Shown here: one piece after another, positions 26,101 through 36,739 of the stretch
How the letters are laid out: every line of letters begins with the position of its first letter
Numbering within the stretch: the stretch's first letter is position 1
Assembly: GCA_930367205.1 (NCBI GenBank)
Contig: OV884009.1
Location: 92,773,189-92,837,188, forward strand
Origin: Acanthosoma haemorrhoidale
Taxonomy: Eukaryota; Arthropoda; Insecta; Hemiptera; Acanthosomatidae
DNA: 64,000 nt
Direction of reading: 5' to 3'
Program-made: the position numbers and the translations under genes
Notes under the pieces: model-generated
Database searches by the model: none
Told to the model about the DNA's origin: nothing
Seen by the model: only the letters and a program-made list of their open reading frames with translations

Positions 26101-26431
26101 TGGAAGGTCATCTTCAGAAGAAATTCCTCTCCCTAGAAGTTCAATGAATAAATTAGTACGTCAAAGGGCATCAACGCAAGAACCATCAGAGGTGTTAGCT
26201 AAAGCACAAAGCTGTGAAACTACACTAAGTGGTTCTACATCACAAGATTCATTGTTATCTGACAGTGGAGGAGGAGCTATAACTTTTCATAGGTACTACC
26301 ACGTATTTAGAGAAGGAGAATTAGACCAGTTAATTGAAAAGTATGTAGAAAATTTGCATATAATTTCTTCATATTATGATCACGCTAACTGGTGTGTAAT
26401 TGCAGAAAAAGTTCAAGTATGGACTATATGA
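2024..26431 (+). CDS. TRMT9B: TRMT9B / fid orthologue, tRNA-methyltransferase-like protein, 8 coding exons
   Basis: Exons are 2024-2189, 5104-5207, 10700-10891, 14567-14730, 16987-17107, 17679-19476, 23047-23259 and 24213-26431, giving 1658 codons plus stop. Junction phases (1,0,0,2,0,1,1) all agree and every border is GT-AG. Residues 1-90 hold the family N-terminus and SAM motif I (DVGCGSGKY, about 54-62) with the acidic LGVDRC strand. Residues 91-154 hold the [23 protein letters not shown] and [13 protein letters not shown] motifs. Exon 4 adds [10 protein letters not shown], the hallmark of the Trm9/ALKBH8/TRMT9B group. Residues about 210-1610 are Ser/Pro/Thr-rich, probably disordered. The C-terminus ([10 protein letters not shown]..., ...[12 protein letters not shown]) is the conserved closing block. 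No AlkB or RRM domain precedes it, which favours TRMT9B over ALKBH8. Known for the family: related to wobble-uridine methyltransferases, and the fly protein has been linked to synaptic growth. Catalytic activity here is inferred only. An in-frame TGA at 1997 supports the start. Confidence 0.92.
2590..2830 (-). repeat. LINE 3'-end-like dispersed repeat (intron 1)
   Basis: Contains spaced motifs (GCATTCATACAATATTTA, CATTTACTC, CATTCATACAG) and a GC-richer block resembling the 3' tail of the LINE at 5464-6815 and copies at 16400, 49800 and 62350. Divergent, no coding potential. The interval before it (2190-2590) holds only an A-run at 2249-2265 and AT-rich intron sequence. Confidence 0.4.
3190..3420 (+). 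mobile_element. Merlin-like (DDE IS1595 family) transposase fragment
   Basis: The frame at 3200 reads [26 protein letters not shown] and YECSV, matching the first catalytic block of Merlin/IS1595-type transposases (ExDES.FxKRK, GRVLPxxWVFG). After about 3318 the similarity continues in another frame with [15 protein letters not shown]. Only this about 200-base core is visible and no termini were found. It is a dead intronic remnant. Family assignment is from motif memory and could be wrong. Confidence 0.5.
4386..4950 (-). mobile_element. mariner-like element, internal deletion derivative with near-perfect TIRs
   Basis: The left end TTGGAACATATGAAATGTCA (4386-4405) and its complement at 4931-4950 are perfect inverted repeats in the sequence (21 bases counting the next G/C). 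On the minus strand between them the C-terminal third of a mariner transposase can be read through stops and shifts: a P.LVNR-like block, then HHIHLTC where HPPYSPD is expected, then [13 protein letters not shown], the typical mariner ending. The catalytic N-terminal two thirds are missing, so it is non-autonomous. A clean TA target duplication is not visible at the apparent ends. Confidence 0.8.
5104..5207 (+). CDS. TRMT9B: TRMT9B coding exon 2 (residues 56-90)
   Basis: The acceptor TTGTCCAG ends at 5103. The exon completes motif I as GCGSGKYL and continues to [11 protein letters not shown], where the aspartate is the usual SAM ribose-binding acidic residue. The donor is GTATGA at 5208, phase 0. 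At 104 nt it is too short to stand out as an open frame. Confidence 0.92.
5464..6815 (-). mobile_element. Jockey-like LINE, 5'-truncated, with pol 3' half and 3' UTR
   Basis: On the minus strand the reverse transcriptase reads [16 protein letters not shown] (about 6730-6690), then [33 protein letters not shown] with the catalytic [30 protein letters not shown], and the C-terminal [10 protein letters not shown] block. A long open stretch (6698-5964, 244 codons) is interrupted near 6056 in an A-run. The C-terminus then continues in another frame to a stop at 5795-5797. Below lies a GC-rich 3' UTR (5580-5795) and an AT-rich tail ending in TTTTTTTAATTC. It is 5'-truncated near 6815 as usual for LINEs, and sits antisense in TRMT9B intron 2. 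Confidence 0.85.
6816..8159. other. intron 2 sequence without recognised feature
   Basis: AT-rich intronic DNA with homopolymer runs (for example A-run at 7802-7819). A short open frame at 7941-8132 has no recognisable similarity and I do not call it. Confidence 0.5.
8160..9480 (-). mobile_element. CR1/Daphne-like LINE remnant (pol end plus 3' end)
   Basis: Read on the minus strand, degenerate blocks occur in LINE order. Near 9030-8970 is [12 protein letters not shown], equivalent to LYADDxQIY. Near 8930 is [17 protein letters not shown], near 8780 [15 protein letters not shown], and at 8573-8385 [21 protein letters not shown] followed by HRRTYFL. This is the characteristic CR1-group C-terminus (ILGLPRxxHITPxLxxLxWLP). 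Many stops. The 3' region (8190-8400) shares patches with 62640-62860, including ACGAAGGAATTGTGTAGTAT. It sits antisense in intron 2. Confidence 0.7.
9481..10699. other. intron 2 end, no recognised feature
   Basis: AT-rich intron with no motif I can name. The short open frame at 10122-10373 (minus) shows no family resemblance. Confidence 0.5.
10700..10891 (+). CDS. TRMT9B: TRMT9B coding exon 3 (residues 91-154)
   Basis: The acceptor TTTTTCTAG ends at 10699. The 64 codons carry motifs [30 protein letters not shown] and [12 protein letters not shown], then VWAMEQ. These are the central and C-terminal strands of the Trm9-type fold. The donor GTAAAT at 10892 is phase 0. Confidence 0.93.
10892..13480. 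other. intron 3, mostly featureless; contains an (AT)n microsatellite
   Basis: AT-rich intron. A pure AT dinucleotide run lies at 12226-12251. A GC-richer patch near 12520-12600 looks repeat-like but I cannot name it. No supported coding. Confidence 0.5.
12226..12251. repeat. (AT)13 microsatellite
   Basis: Uninterrupted AT dinucleotide repeat within TRMT9B intron 3. Confidence 0.9.
13480..13720 (-). repeat. tRNA-derived SINE
   Basis: On the minus strand, GATAGCTCAGATAGAAGAGC (A-box-like, with a GCTC/GAGC D-stem, 13629-13648) is followed 30-odd bases on by AGAGTTCATATCTC (B-box-like T arm, 13591-13604). An upstream head segment (13650-13715) and an AT-rich body follow. The acceptor stem does not pair and the anticodon arm is poor, so this is a SINE or pseudo-tRNA, not a working tRNA gene. 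Confidence 0.55.
13880..14500 (+). mobile_element. degenerate LINE pol fragment
   Basis: The frame at 13927 reads a [14 protein letters not shown] block, resembling the LDxxLTWxxHI segment after the RT palm in CR1/Jockey elements, preceded by a pyrimidine-rich stretch. A diverged copy of the same pyrimidine-rich region occurs at about 16130-16350. No complete domain survives. Confidence 0.45.
14567..14730 (+). CDS. TRMT9B: TRMT9B coding exon 4 (residues 155-208 plus part of 209)
   Basis: A strong polypyrimidine tract and CTAG acceptor end at 14566. The exon reads [14 protein letters not shown] at its start, the conserved motif that follows VWAMEQ in TRMT9B/ALKBH8 methyltransferases, and then a variable Thr/Ser/His-rich segment. 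The donor GTTGTC at 14731 leaves phase 2, exactly what exon 5 needs. Direct joining of exon 3 to exon 5 would hit a TAG, so this exon is required. Confidence 0.9.
15960..16360 (+). repeat. LINE-like fragment related to 13880-14110
   Basis: Shares a pyrimidine-rich track (CCATCC..., TTCTCTCTCTTCC-TAAC-CACCT) and following segments with 13920-14090, at low identity by eye. No readable protein. Neighbouring intron 4 sequence (14731-15959) is AT-rich without recognised features. Confidence 0.35.
16390..16570 (-). repeat. LINE 3'-end-like dispersed repeat (intron 4)
   Basis: Carries the same spaced motifs as the LINE tail at 5480-5600: TTATTATGAT, GATCGCATTCTTACCATATTTACAATT, CATTTATTCATTCATTCA. 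Short and non-coding. Confidence 0.45.
16987..17107 (+). CDS. TRMT9B: TRMT9B coding exon 5 (residues 209-249)
   Basis: The acceptor TTTTTTAG ends at 16986. The first base completes an Arg codon with the AG of exon 4. The exon then reads [16 protein letters not shown] and a serine run, ending [12 protein letters not shown]. The basic patch may act as a localisation or RNA-binding element (inference). The donor is GTATTC at 17108, phase 0. Confidence 0.85.
17679..19476 (+). CDS. TRMT9B: TRMT9B coding exon 6 (residues 250-848)
   Basis: The acceptor TTATTTCAG ends at 17678 and the donor GTGAGT starts at 19477 (phase 1). The exon begins KLTGVKRN and contains RPWFLESW, a duplicated KQ(S/A)S(M/L)NEE motif around residues 420-455, a Ser/Pro-rich stretch with repeated SPK(M/L/I)K motifs, and a PPTTPEK minisatellite near residues 789-813. 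Low complexity and many SP/TP sites suggest a phosphorylated disordered region (inference). Confidence 0.9.
19295..19371 (+). repeat. 21-bp coding minisatellite in TRMT9B exon 6
   Basis: Three near-identical 21-base units plus a partial one encode PPTTPEK repeats. Unit purity suggests recent expansion, so length polymorphism is likely. Confidence 0.9.
19778..20050 (-). repeat. degenerate tandem repeat (~50-bp units) containing a tRNA-Lys-type primer-binding site
   Basis: Units begin CATACA(A/G)G at 19778, 19829 and 19876. Each holds a variant of GTCCC-TTCGGG--CCAAATTGATTTAG, and two weaker units follow near 19987 and 20033. The middle copy at 19847-19864 reads GTCCCTGTTCGGGCGCCA, identical to the 3' end of animal tRNA-Lys(UUU) with CCA. 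On the minus strand it is a classic 18-nt LTR-element primer-binding site. It is probably the leader of a decayed LTR retroelement, duplicated in tandem. A related array is at 55660-55830. Confidence 0.6.
20640..21830 (+). mobile_element. CR1/Daphne-like LINE reverse-transcriptase remnant (intron 6)
   Basis: The frame at 21244-21534 reads [21 protein letters not shown], then [22 protein letters not shown], then SLKWLNSFL. This is the RT fingers/palm block of CR1-group LINEs (ALLxVTDDI..AxDxxxxTVLVLLDFSKAFDTVDHxxLLxKL). The palm motif is degraded. [17 protein letters not shown] block appears at about 21616-21663, where INSLAxWA..N.L is expected. Stops elsewhere. The 5' limit is uncertain. Confidence 0.65.
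21831..23046. other. intron 6 distal part, no recognised feature
   Basis: AT-rich intron with a G-run at 22278-22287. Short open frames here lack similarity. Confidence 0.5.
23047..23259 (+). CDS. TRMT9B: TRMT9B coding exon 7 (residues 849-920)
   Basis: The acceptor AATCTTTCAG ends at 23046 and the donor GTAAGT begins at 23260. Phases 1 and 1 agree with both neighbours. It encodes a Ser-rich segment with [20 protein letters not shown], similar in style to the disordered tails of exons 6 and 8. Confidence 0.88.
23260..24212. other. intron 7, no recognised feature
   Basis: A 953-bp AT-rich intron between exons 7 and 8, apparently free of transposons. Confidence 0.6.
24213..26431 (+). CDS. TRMT9B: TRMT9B coding exon 8, last (residues 921-1658)
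   Basis: The acceptor CTGTTTTTAG ends at 24212. The open frame runs from there to the TGA at 26429-26431. It includes a Lys/Glu-rich, probably coiled-coil stretch near residues 1060-1190, three tandem 45-residue repeats starting at residues about 1400, 1445 and 1490, and the conserved C-terminus ([15 protein letters not shown], then [17 protein letters not shown]). Confidence 0.93.
25655..26059 (+). repeat. three tandem 135-bp (45-residue) repeats inside TRMT9B exon 8
   Basis: The motif (V/A/N)S(L/V)ESS(E/D)AGD(I/T)S(E/D)RTGS starts at nucleotides 25655, 25790 and 25925, exactly 135 bases apart each time. DNA identity is only moderate, so the duplication is old and the protein motif appears maintained. 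Confidence 0.9.
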
Positions 26432-28100
26432 GTAACGATAGCATACTCAATCAAGGTATAGTGTTCAACCCTCCCCTCTGAAATTTTCCTGTTCTTTATT
26501 CTGAAAATCAACTTAAAAATTAATTTATTGAGACTAGATCGTGTTTCAATTTTTAACGTTAAACAATGTTATTTTAATCGATTTGAGTGAACTAAATTTT
26601 AAAATTATGATTGTAATATATATCATTGTTAAAAGGGTGGCGTTAATAGGTATATGTTTGTTTGGTCAGATGTACAAACAAAATTGTTGTCCCATTAATA
26701 AGGTATTGACTAAGTTACCATTTTCGTAAATATTTAATTCCCAGGATAGATAAATAGTGTTAAATTGTATGTTTTTCTAATATAACTAATGTTATTTTGT
26801 CTGTGATAGTAGAAGATGTTAATTATCTTAAAATAATGTAATTTTTATGAGCGCAAAACTATTCTATCATAATATAATTAGTGTAACTATATATTAATTT
26901 CGTATCACTACTACTCTATTATTAAAATTATACAGCTTTAAGATTAGTCCATTAACTTCAAAAATTGCAAAATTAAGGTATCCATATTAATTTTTAAATG
27001 TTTAATAATTGTTCTTTGATATAACCATAAGTATGTTAAATTTTCAGTGGCTTTAAAGATATAAATAATATTATTAATGTCGATGGCATACTTTACTCTA
27101 TTAATATTCATTTAATAATTTTATTATTTTTTAATACAAAAATTAGGTCAAATTTGACATGGAAATGAATTATGCTATAAATAACAGTCTTGTAAATTTC
27201 CAAGTTGCCTTTATTTTTCATGGTTCAAGTAAAAGTCTTTCGAAAGGTTGCACCTATGTAGGCTTCTGTAAATATACTCTAAGTGAAACTAATACAGAAT
27301 CATAAGTCTGTAATTAAATGTATATCTAGAAAGATAATATAATTGAGTATAATTCGTTTCAAGAATCATTTATAAATATGAATATTTTTATTAATATTTA
27401 ATATTACTATGTAATCATTAGGACAGAACCCTGAGTGTGCAATTGAAAGTTTTCATATTTTTTTATTAAAATAAGCAAATGCATGATTATTTAGAAAAGA
27501 TATTTTGATCTGCTTGAGCTAAGGCTCCCTAATAAATATTAGGAATTATTAAAAATATAATAACAATCATTAGTGTGTTTGAATGTCACCTACTTGCTGT
27601 GCTATAGCTGTTAAAAATGAAAATTAATGCTTTTTTTCTTTTTTTATTCAACTATATAATTATTATTAAATCCGTGTAATGTTTATTTCACGTATTATTT
27701 ATTTTTGAGAGTCATATTATCTTACAAAATTTAAATTTACTATGTTTAAAATATATAAAGAATTTTACAGTCTGAAATATGTAAATTGGAACATATTACA
27801 TGTATTGTTGGAGAGACTGAATCATAATATAGTAAGTAAGCCGAATATAATATTAGTTTTTATGCTGTACATACTCAACATTATTCAATAACTTATACAT
27901 ATACCTTTAATATGTATGATTTATTGTGTATTTATTTAAGAGTAAATTTTTAAATTCAAGTTCGTTTCTGTGCCCGTGTGTGTGCATATACAAATAATTT
28001 CCAACCTTGATAACCCAGTGGTTTGCCAGTTTGTCAATCCACTTATCCGGGACTTTATGAAAATATAAATGTTGACATAGTCGGTTCACGGGAAATCATA
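26432..28100 (+). other. probable 3' UTR of TRMT9B, AT-rich
   Basis: About 1.7 kb of very AT-rich sequence follows the stop codon, with no supported open frame and no recognisable transposon. Several AATAAA-type signals occur, for example at 27531-27536. The true cleavage site cannot be chosen by eye. Sequence texture changes near 28.1 kb, so I take that as a soft limit. Confidence 0.45.
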
Positions 28101-31100
28101 TGATATGTACAAACAACACTAAGGTATTCAATCCATTTCCCCCACTGTACTATGGGTAATCGTGACAATCTAGGAAGAAAAAATATGAAAATTCAGGTTT
28201 TAATGAAGTAGGATGGACAATAATTTAAGGACCCTGTGGTAGTCATAGACACTTAAGTAATTTGGCACATCCCACAAGTACATGTGGCATGCCTGAATAA
28301 GGAGGTACTTATATCTAGAATAAAATGGCAAACCACTCATACATATGCTATGTCAGCTCAAGGTTATAACCCATGAATCCATGGCCTTTTGGATATTTTT
28401 TTTTACTTTATGTTGACACATTTAAATTTGACCAATATTCATTCGGTTTTAACTATTTTGAGTTTTAGACTATGGATGGAGAGTTTTGGTGTTTAAGGAT
28501 ATTTTAGATGATTGTCGAGCCCGAAATGAGATGCTTTACTTTTATATACGCACAGGAGAAACGTTTTTCATCTATGTGTTCGTTTGTGATGCGTTGGTGA
28601 AAATTAACCAATTAATCTGAAATTGTTCATTCCAGTATTAGAAATATATTAATTATTTGTTGGTTAAAATGCAATAACAGAAAGTATGAACAATAATACT
28701 TTATAGATATATTCCAAAACGCTTTGAATTATGGAGTGGAGTGTTACTTAAATTGCGATAACGGAAAGTATAGAAAAAAAATATATGACATGGATTCAGG
28801 AACATGCTTGCTCACTATCTCACACTGGTGAGAACGCGAAGTACATCAGGACCAACATATCTAGAATTTGACATTGACGCTAATAGTGATTTCGACTGAA
28901 GTGAGAAAGCACTTTTTGGAGAATTAAAATTATATTCCAAAAATGAGCAAGGAACTATGGGTTTGTTAGTCAGGTTACCAACGCCGATATAAATGACTCG
29001 GGTCGGGGGCTCATGAAATATTGTCTTTTTTCTTTGGCTGATGATTTTTTCATGGACCTAGTGGACATATTAGGGTGAGTATTGAAGTCCTATAGGGTTC
29101 CCCTTTGTCCCACTGTTGATCTGTCAGGCTATACCTGCTACGTCCTCTTATGCCCTCATGGGCTTCAGAAGCGCTGTCATTCTAATATGTGACAGCTTGG
29201 TGGATTATCGCTCATGTCGCCTAGGTTGACACCCTTACAGAGGGTTCTTAAAACCCATTTCACAGCTTATATCGCTTCTCCTATTCCGTAAAATATTTTT
29301 GTCACTTCCACTTCTTTGGTTCCTAAATATTCGAGGTGAGAGGTAAGGCTCAATAGATTACTTCCAGGAACTTCATCTCAGATCAAACGCTAATGGTATT
29401 GCATTCCATTTCAAGACATCAGGTGGGCTTTGCGTGTTTTACCCGAACTAGCGAACTTTATTAAAACCAAGGGTATTGTCCGAGATATGCACTCAAACAC
29501 AGGCCTGCGTATTTGCAACAATGCTCGCAGCAAGATCGCCGACGAATATTTCCACTTGAAACACATCTCCTCCAGGGCCACGAAAACCTTGATAATCTTC
29601 TTGAGGACAGTGTCCAGGATTCAGCCTAGGAGCACTTCCGTTCAACGAAGTTCTTGAGCTCACGTGTGAATCCTTCCTGATGAGTCCGCTTGGAGTCTTA
29701 AGGTCCTGTAACTATTGCCACACACTTTAAAATGCAGAAATCATGCTGGAGTCATGAAGGGACAAACTTCGTGCGAGTCTGCCACGCATCTTCCATATTG
29801 CGTCCGCCGTAATCCTGTCATTGTAAGAGCCATACTGCCTCGAATGACCTCTTTTCCCCCCATTGATATCAGCGACCATAAAAGCATCTGTCCCAGATCG
29901 TCAAATGATTTTTAAAAATTCCCGGTAAAAATTATGAAATGTCTCACAAAATTTGTTTTGAGTTGTACTCCTGAAAAAAAAAGAAGCAATACGCAATCTG
30001 AGATGTTAGATTTGCGGAAACGTTTTCTATTCTTAGAGTCTCAGTGTCAAAAGCTAGCACATTGTGACGTTTACATAATTTTCATCAGTAACATTTAAAT
30101 AAATCAGTTGAAAAACTTAACGCAACAATAGTATTTTAACCAACCCCTACTCAGAATGATCCGGGTTATTGTTTGGAATTAACAAAACGTTTTGGAAAAA
30201 GTTCAACTTGAACGGGTTTTTACCACTTTTGTAGATGAGATATACGAGCAGACATTCATACTTCGGTTTCGTAACTCTCTATGAAAAAGAGTAGAAAACC
30301 TGCTTCCCAGTTTCGAATCTTATCTTATCAAGTCTGATTCATGATATAATTCGGTTGTGAATCATACTCTGAAAAACAAAGTTTGGAAAAACTTTTCTAA
30401 AGCTATTCTCAGTGAGTTTTGGTGTATGATTTAAATAGTTTCTAGCAATGTACACTAACAATGAAATTATATATCTTATATGCTACAATATTATATTTTA
30501 TTTAAAACAAGTGGACTAATAGCATATGTATAACTGACCAAAGCAGGGATATTCACATTAAAAAAAATTAATCAGCAACGATGGCTGGCAATTAGTTTGA
30601 AAAGAGACTAACAATAAAAACAAATGTAATATTTCCAATATTCAAGTGCTAACATTCAACCGGGGAACAATTATCTATTAATGACATTTAATTAAATTAT
30701 TTTAAGTATATATAATTTAATATATATGTATATAATACTATAAACATTTATAAAATAAATTTTTAACTACATATCCAGCAAACAGGATCAGATATTTGAG
30801 ACTTTATTTTGATATAAACATGAAGTTATAAATGGTTTGGTGAGCTCTTTTGTTTTTACCTTATGACCGGTGGTCACCAAGAAAAATTATGGGACAAAAT
30901 ACAGAAACTAGCCACAAAGAGAAGAAGGAAATCTTTTTTGGTGCTAATTTATTTACTTTTACCTCGTAGAAATGTAAATGCAATGGTGCAAATTTTCATG
31001 AATTTATTTTATCCTCCACTTTCGAAACCAGGTCTGGTTGACGGTCGATTTTGTGTATCTAAAATTTCTATAGCACTAGAGCATAATGTAGCCTCGTTAT

Positions 31101-34100
31101 AGGATTCCGCATAAATTATTAGTAACGGGTAATATTGATTCTGATATTGATAACAACCACTGACGCCAAACTTTGACAAATGGTTTTTCAACGTCTAGAG
31201 AACCTGCTTAGTCCCATCATTTTTGAATACCAAGGAGAGATAATGTCAAAAACTCAATATAATTGATGAATAGCGGAAGTATCAAACGGTGTTTTTTTTT
31301 TCATTTATGTTATTTGTTCTGATTCTCGGAGATCCTATGAGCCGCTATATGTCAAGTTAAAGTTCTAACTGGCATTACGTTATGCAAATTATTATAACGA
31401 CCCATAACTTGACTCAAAACACCACAGAGGGAGATTTGTGAATGACATCTATATTAAAAAATCACATAGAATACAAAGTTATGAATAATTCCAATTCCAC
31501 GCACTATTATATTATTATAATATCGAACATACATATATTTACAAATTATAATATACAAAAACATGTTTCAAAAACAATAACAAAAGAAAACTAATATACA
31601 ACAACATATATTTATTTTTATAGAGTATTTATTTAAAACTGATGTATATGTAGAGAAAACCGGTATTATGCAATATTCATAATAAAGTATTACTTTTTAA
31701 CGAATTTTATTTTTACGAACGACCTTTTATATGCTAACATTAAAATATATGAAAAAAATGTTGACTCTTTTTTTATTTAACTTACTAACAGCATAGCGCA
31801 AGAAAAACTAAAAGTACTACAGAACTATGTCATATATATTTACATAAACAATATATTTCACATATGACAAACTTAGGCACAAAATGATACCCCTACACAC
31901 ACTACCAACAAACATATATAAAGACACACTTATAGACTAATAGAATTGTGTATAAGTATGTATTTCGACACATTTTTTTTACATATCAACGAACTGTTTA
32001 TAATTTGTCTGTAAAGTTTTGAAGTTCTGAACAAGCGATGACCAATCGAGTCAACTAATCCAGTATTATAAAAAAAAAAGCATCGTTATTCCAGAATCTT
32101 TTACATACGGAAGGAAAAAATGTGATTCTTCGTTTTTCTGAGGTAACCCACCCGTATTGACATTCACCGAGCACACAATCCTTCGCCTCATTGAAGTGGA
32201 CCTTGTCATAATCTAGATCGGCGTATACAGTACTTCCTAAATAAGACTGTTACTCGTCAATTAGTTATAAAGGTATCTCTGATTCATGACCAAATGGACA
32301 TGAAGTACGTCGCCATCACCGGTATGTGTCCTCAGAAACTATTCAACAAGCTTTTTTAACACTTGTCTTTAAGCTGTCAATAACTTGGTAATCATTTCAT
32401 GTGTCAATATACCTTCCCACACTGCTACAGCAAAGGAAACCAATGTCTCGAAAATATCTTTATCTTCACCTCGTCTTCATCCCCCAATCTCTCCCTGTTA
32501 CTCTGATAGCATGGTAAAATAAAAATTCCCTTGCTTTATTTGTGATTATTTCTGATATTTTATTTTAAAATTTTGACTGAAATGCATTTCAAAATATTTT
32601 ATTTTCCTTGATAGCTTCAGCTTTATCAGCTTATCTTCTGTTTCTACTCTTTACTTCCTCTCTATTTTCAAAATTCCTTTTAGGAACATTAACCATTTTT
32701 GAAGCGCTCTACTACTACCAGGTACCTGTGCGCCTTACAATTTCGTCGCTTGAAATTCTACTGCGTTGTAAACCTTTACTCTGTTAATCAATATCAAAAT
32801 TTGAATCTATTGTCTAATCTGAATCTAAATTTCACGTTCTCAAAAACTGAACCATGAGAGAATTATCTTTCTGCCCTAGCATCTTTTGTGTATATTGTTA
32901 CTCCACGTTTTCTATAACAATCTTTTAGCAGCATATATATTTGAAGGACGCTATCTAGTCCTTAGTTTTCGGAGCAAGTTCGGCCACCATATATGATCAA
33001 ATGTTCCTTTTATATAAAACTCGTCTTCATTATATATTTCACTCTCCTTATCTACTGCTGAATCGATTCCTTTGAATTAAATGGACGATGTTGTCAAGTA
33101 CTTTTCCTAATACAGGCAATATATAAGTATCAACTACAGCAGAATGTTTAATAGACTCTGTCACTGAAAATCGCCTTTTCAACAAATAAATACAATTTTT
33201 AAAGATGAAATATTGACCAAAATAAAAACCTATTGAAATCGGTTTGATCAACATTAAATAAGCGATTTATACTTTTGGCGTCCAAATGTTCATTTTTAAA
33301 ATAACTTTGAAATAATAATTACGTGTGTCCTTAAGAATGGATAAAAAATCGGTATTTACTCAGATTTCTGAACCGGAGCTCGAGAAACATGAAAAGTTAG
33401 TGAAATGAGCCCACATATCGCATTTACTTTTTCTTGCCATATTTCCTGTTATTGTATTTTAACCGGTACTTAACCAGCATATTTCGAGGTGTTGTAAAAT
33501 ATATCTTTTAGATTTTAGACCGATTCAATTATCATGACAGTTGAAGTATAGCATACATACAGACGAAACTTGATTGCTCTGGGCCTGTTTGAAAGTAGAG
33601 CCTCTCGCTTCAAGCTTGGAAAACATAGCCGTTTTTAAACTTTGTAAAGGCAAATAGTATCAAACTATAAAATCATAATAATTTGGCAAACAAATATTGT
33701 CAGATATTATATATTTGCAGGTTATCGATTGTAGGGAATTTTGGTGAACTTCCAAAATACTGCGTTGTGTAATTTACAAATCGACGGTCCTACACAAAAA
33801 ATTTACTATCTGTGGAGATAATGATAAATTTGTTTATCACGGAGATAAAAGTGGAAATAAACCGTTTTTGCGAATTTGAAGACTGCTCATTATCACTATA
33901 TTAACGAAACAACACTTAGACATACCGACTCTTGATTAAAACATATTGAATAGGAGTAAATAAAATCGAAAATATATGAAAACTTTTGCAAAGTAGAGCA
34001 AGTCTATCAAGTAGATCAAGTTCGACCAAAATGTCGCATGGAACTTAGTTGCATAACTCGTTCCAAATGTCATCAGTGAAGTAAACTAATGGTCTAGTCG

Positions 34101-35300
34101 TTAGGCAAAGGTTTTGGCGTTTAGAAAATTTTAATTTAACTAATCTCTGCCTACTAGTTCTAACCAATGTATTTTTTTTTTTATTGCGATTCATGGGTGT
34201 TTGCTATTGATTATTTTTTGTTGGACAGCAAACTGTTTCTTATATTTAATAATTTGTACTTTAGTTTACAGGCTTACAGTAGGCTTAAATTTAGTATGAA
34301 AAAAAAAGAAATGTTTAAGTCCACAAAACTTTCAAAAATCCTGTAATAAACAAGTTGTCTTACATTAACTGTCTTCATTACAACGAAACCTTTCTCTAGG
34401 AATCTAGCTTCTCGAGTATTGCATTACTACGCTGAAGATGTCTAGTAACAACTCGATAGTTTTTTGTTTGTGTTGATACCTATAAATCCATTATTTTTCT
34501 TTCCTTAAAAGTCTTGCTATTAATTGGTGAGAATTTTATGTATCTACGTAATACAGTACATGCATAAAAAGTTGAAACATAATAAATCGTACAAAGCCTT
34601 TAATCCGTACTAAACAAATCTGAGCACCCCTTCGTTTAATAACATAATTTGTGTAAATCAGATGTGTCCCAGCTAAAGGTTGCAGGCTCAGTGGCACATA
34701 CTGTTAGCTGTGGTCATATAGGGTTTATGGTCGAATGCTGGATTCAAGATAACGTGCTGAGTGCAGATATTAGCTAATATGGAAACCATAGATGTCGGTT
34801 TCGTTTAATGCAATCAGGAAGACTCTGGCACTGAAAATCACACCCTGACAACTGCAAAACAAAAATTATAAAATAGTTTTCCACGATAACTTTCTACGAT
34901 AACATCTGAAACCTAAATGTATATCTACTTACAAAATATTTAAACGAGCCAAGGCTTGATGCTCTTCGCAAATGTTGCATGGCGTACATTATTAGTACCC
35001 ATACATTAAATTTGCTTAGACAAACAAATTTCAGCCATGCTGATTGTTCGAAAAATTATTATAAAAATAATCGGAGGGCGTGTTTAATGCCCTCTTGACG
35101 CCGAAAAAAACAACTACAGAGCTTAATTGCAATGGATGGTTGGTTGGGGAGCTTACATGACTGTTACTGACTAGCATTATTTCAAAATCAACGATTTTGC
35201 TATGACCGCCAGGAGGTGGTGTGAATCTAGTTAAATATTCTTTAAAAGAAAATATTTTTTGGATTCACTGTTAGCAGTATACGCAAGTCATTTCTATCTG
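28101..35300. other. AT-rich intergenic stretch, no supported gene
   Basis: No coding, RNA or complete transposon could be supported. A GC-richer island at about 28980-29930 includes short open frames at 29430-29657 and 29715-29915 that match nothing I know. It is probably an unrecognised old repeat. The frames at 30863-31102 and 33048-33254 are also unsupported. Confidence 0.4.
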
Positions 35301-36739
35301 CCTTAAAGGCAATAATTTTAAGTGCCTATTTGTACAATATAATAAACTTTAAAACGTACCCTCGGTTCAGTTGTTTATTCATTTAACTAAAAAATATCTC
35401 TGGGTGAACACAGAGCCGAATTTTCTCTGATTATTATATAATTATTGCATTTTTTCTATTAAGGTAGAAACATTTCAATTGACAATATATTTTTAGGGTT
35501 TCATTGGTTTTTCCAAAACCATATTCCAATTTCTTTATCACCCCTGTGTAGGCCGGTATGTGACTGTCCTGTGCGACCCACAGATATAACGTTTTTCATG
35601 AACATTCCATTTGATGCTATGAATATAATTTAATGAAATAACCAGTCATTACCTTATTTTTTCATATACCTTATTTACATGAAAATACATAGTAACCAAT
35701 TAGCATCGGGCTACGATCTACTATTTTCGTTTATATACAAATTATTTTAGTCTTAGATTCTTTCTGGAATCGCAATATTCTACACAGAGTAGATTTTTAC
35801 TTTCTAAAACATTTACCATACCGCGATTAGCATTTAGCATCATATAATCACTTTTGAGTTACCGTTCTTGAGAATTGAAAGTACGACATTCTATGTGAGT
35901 AATGTAAATACAACTGTCCCAATGTTATCCATATTAAGCATAATTAAGATAAAGTTTTGTGACATACAGAAAATTCTTTTAAAATAAATACCATCAATAA
36001 CGATGATAATTTAACGAGAAAAGGTTAGTTTTATTTCTAATAATTAAGTAATTGATCCAATTAAACCAATTGCCATAGAAAGGTTCTAGTCCTGTAATTC
36101 TGTACACTTTTTATACAGGTTATTTAATGAATATTAAATCTAGGTAGAATGCTATAAAAATACTGTAGTTAAAACGGTTCTATATTCTTTGTTATTTTTT
36201 TAATGTTAGTATACTTTTTTATAAATTTGATTGTAAGTTGGTTGTATTTTCCCAGGCTACTTGTTTTGTTTCTTTAGGTTTGATAAATGTTTACAATTTG
36301 GTTTTAATATTTATCATTTATGACGTTTATTAAGTTATTATTTGACTTTAGAGGTCAACAGCATAGTTCTTAAAATTATGACTTTAGCATAGAGTACGAT
36401 CGCGTTTTACCGCTAAGCTTTGATCTTATCCTGAACATTATATATAACGAACCGTATATAACGAACTTGCTTCAGTATTAAAAAAAATAAATAAAAAAAA
36501 TAAAAATAAAAAAAAAAAAAAAATTGGTGCAGTCTAGGTACATTTTCCAACGAATTTGGACTGCAATCCATAACAAACGCCATTTTTCTGTAGAGACCTA
36601 AATATGTGTGTAACTCACTGATATATATACATAAACTTGGGCATATTATTTCTATCGTAGAAATATGTCATACGTACAACATAAAACTAGCAGTTTTCCG
36701 TATATACCAGTGTATTATTAATTTGTATGTGCATATCTT

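Noticed and set aside
28980..29930. Possible coding gene in a GC-richer island
   Set aside because: Short frames on one strand only, interrupted by stops, with no splice-consistent protein or known domain.
34080..34170. Possible tRNA-like A box (TGGTCTAGTCGTTAGG) and a later GTTCTAACC
   Set aside because: Spacing is long and no arms fold convincingly, so too weak to list as a feature.
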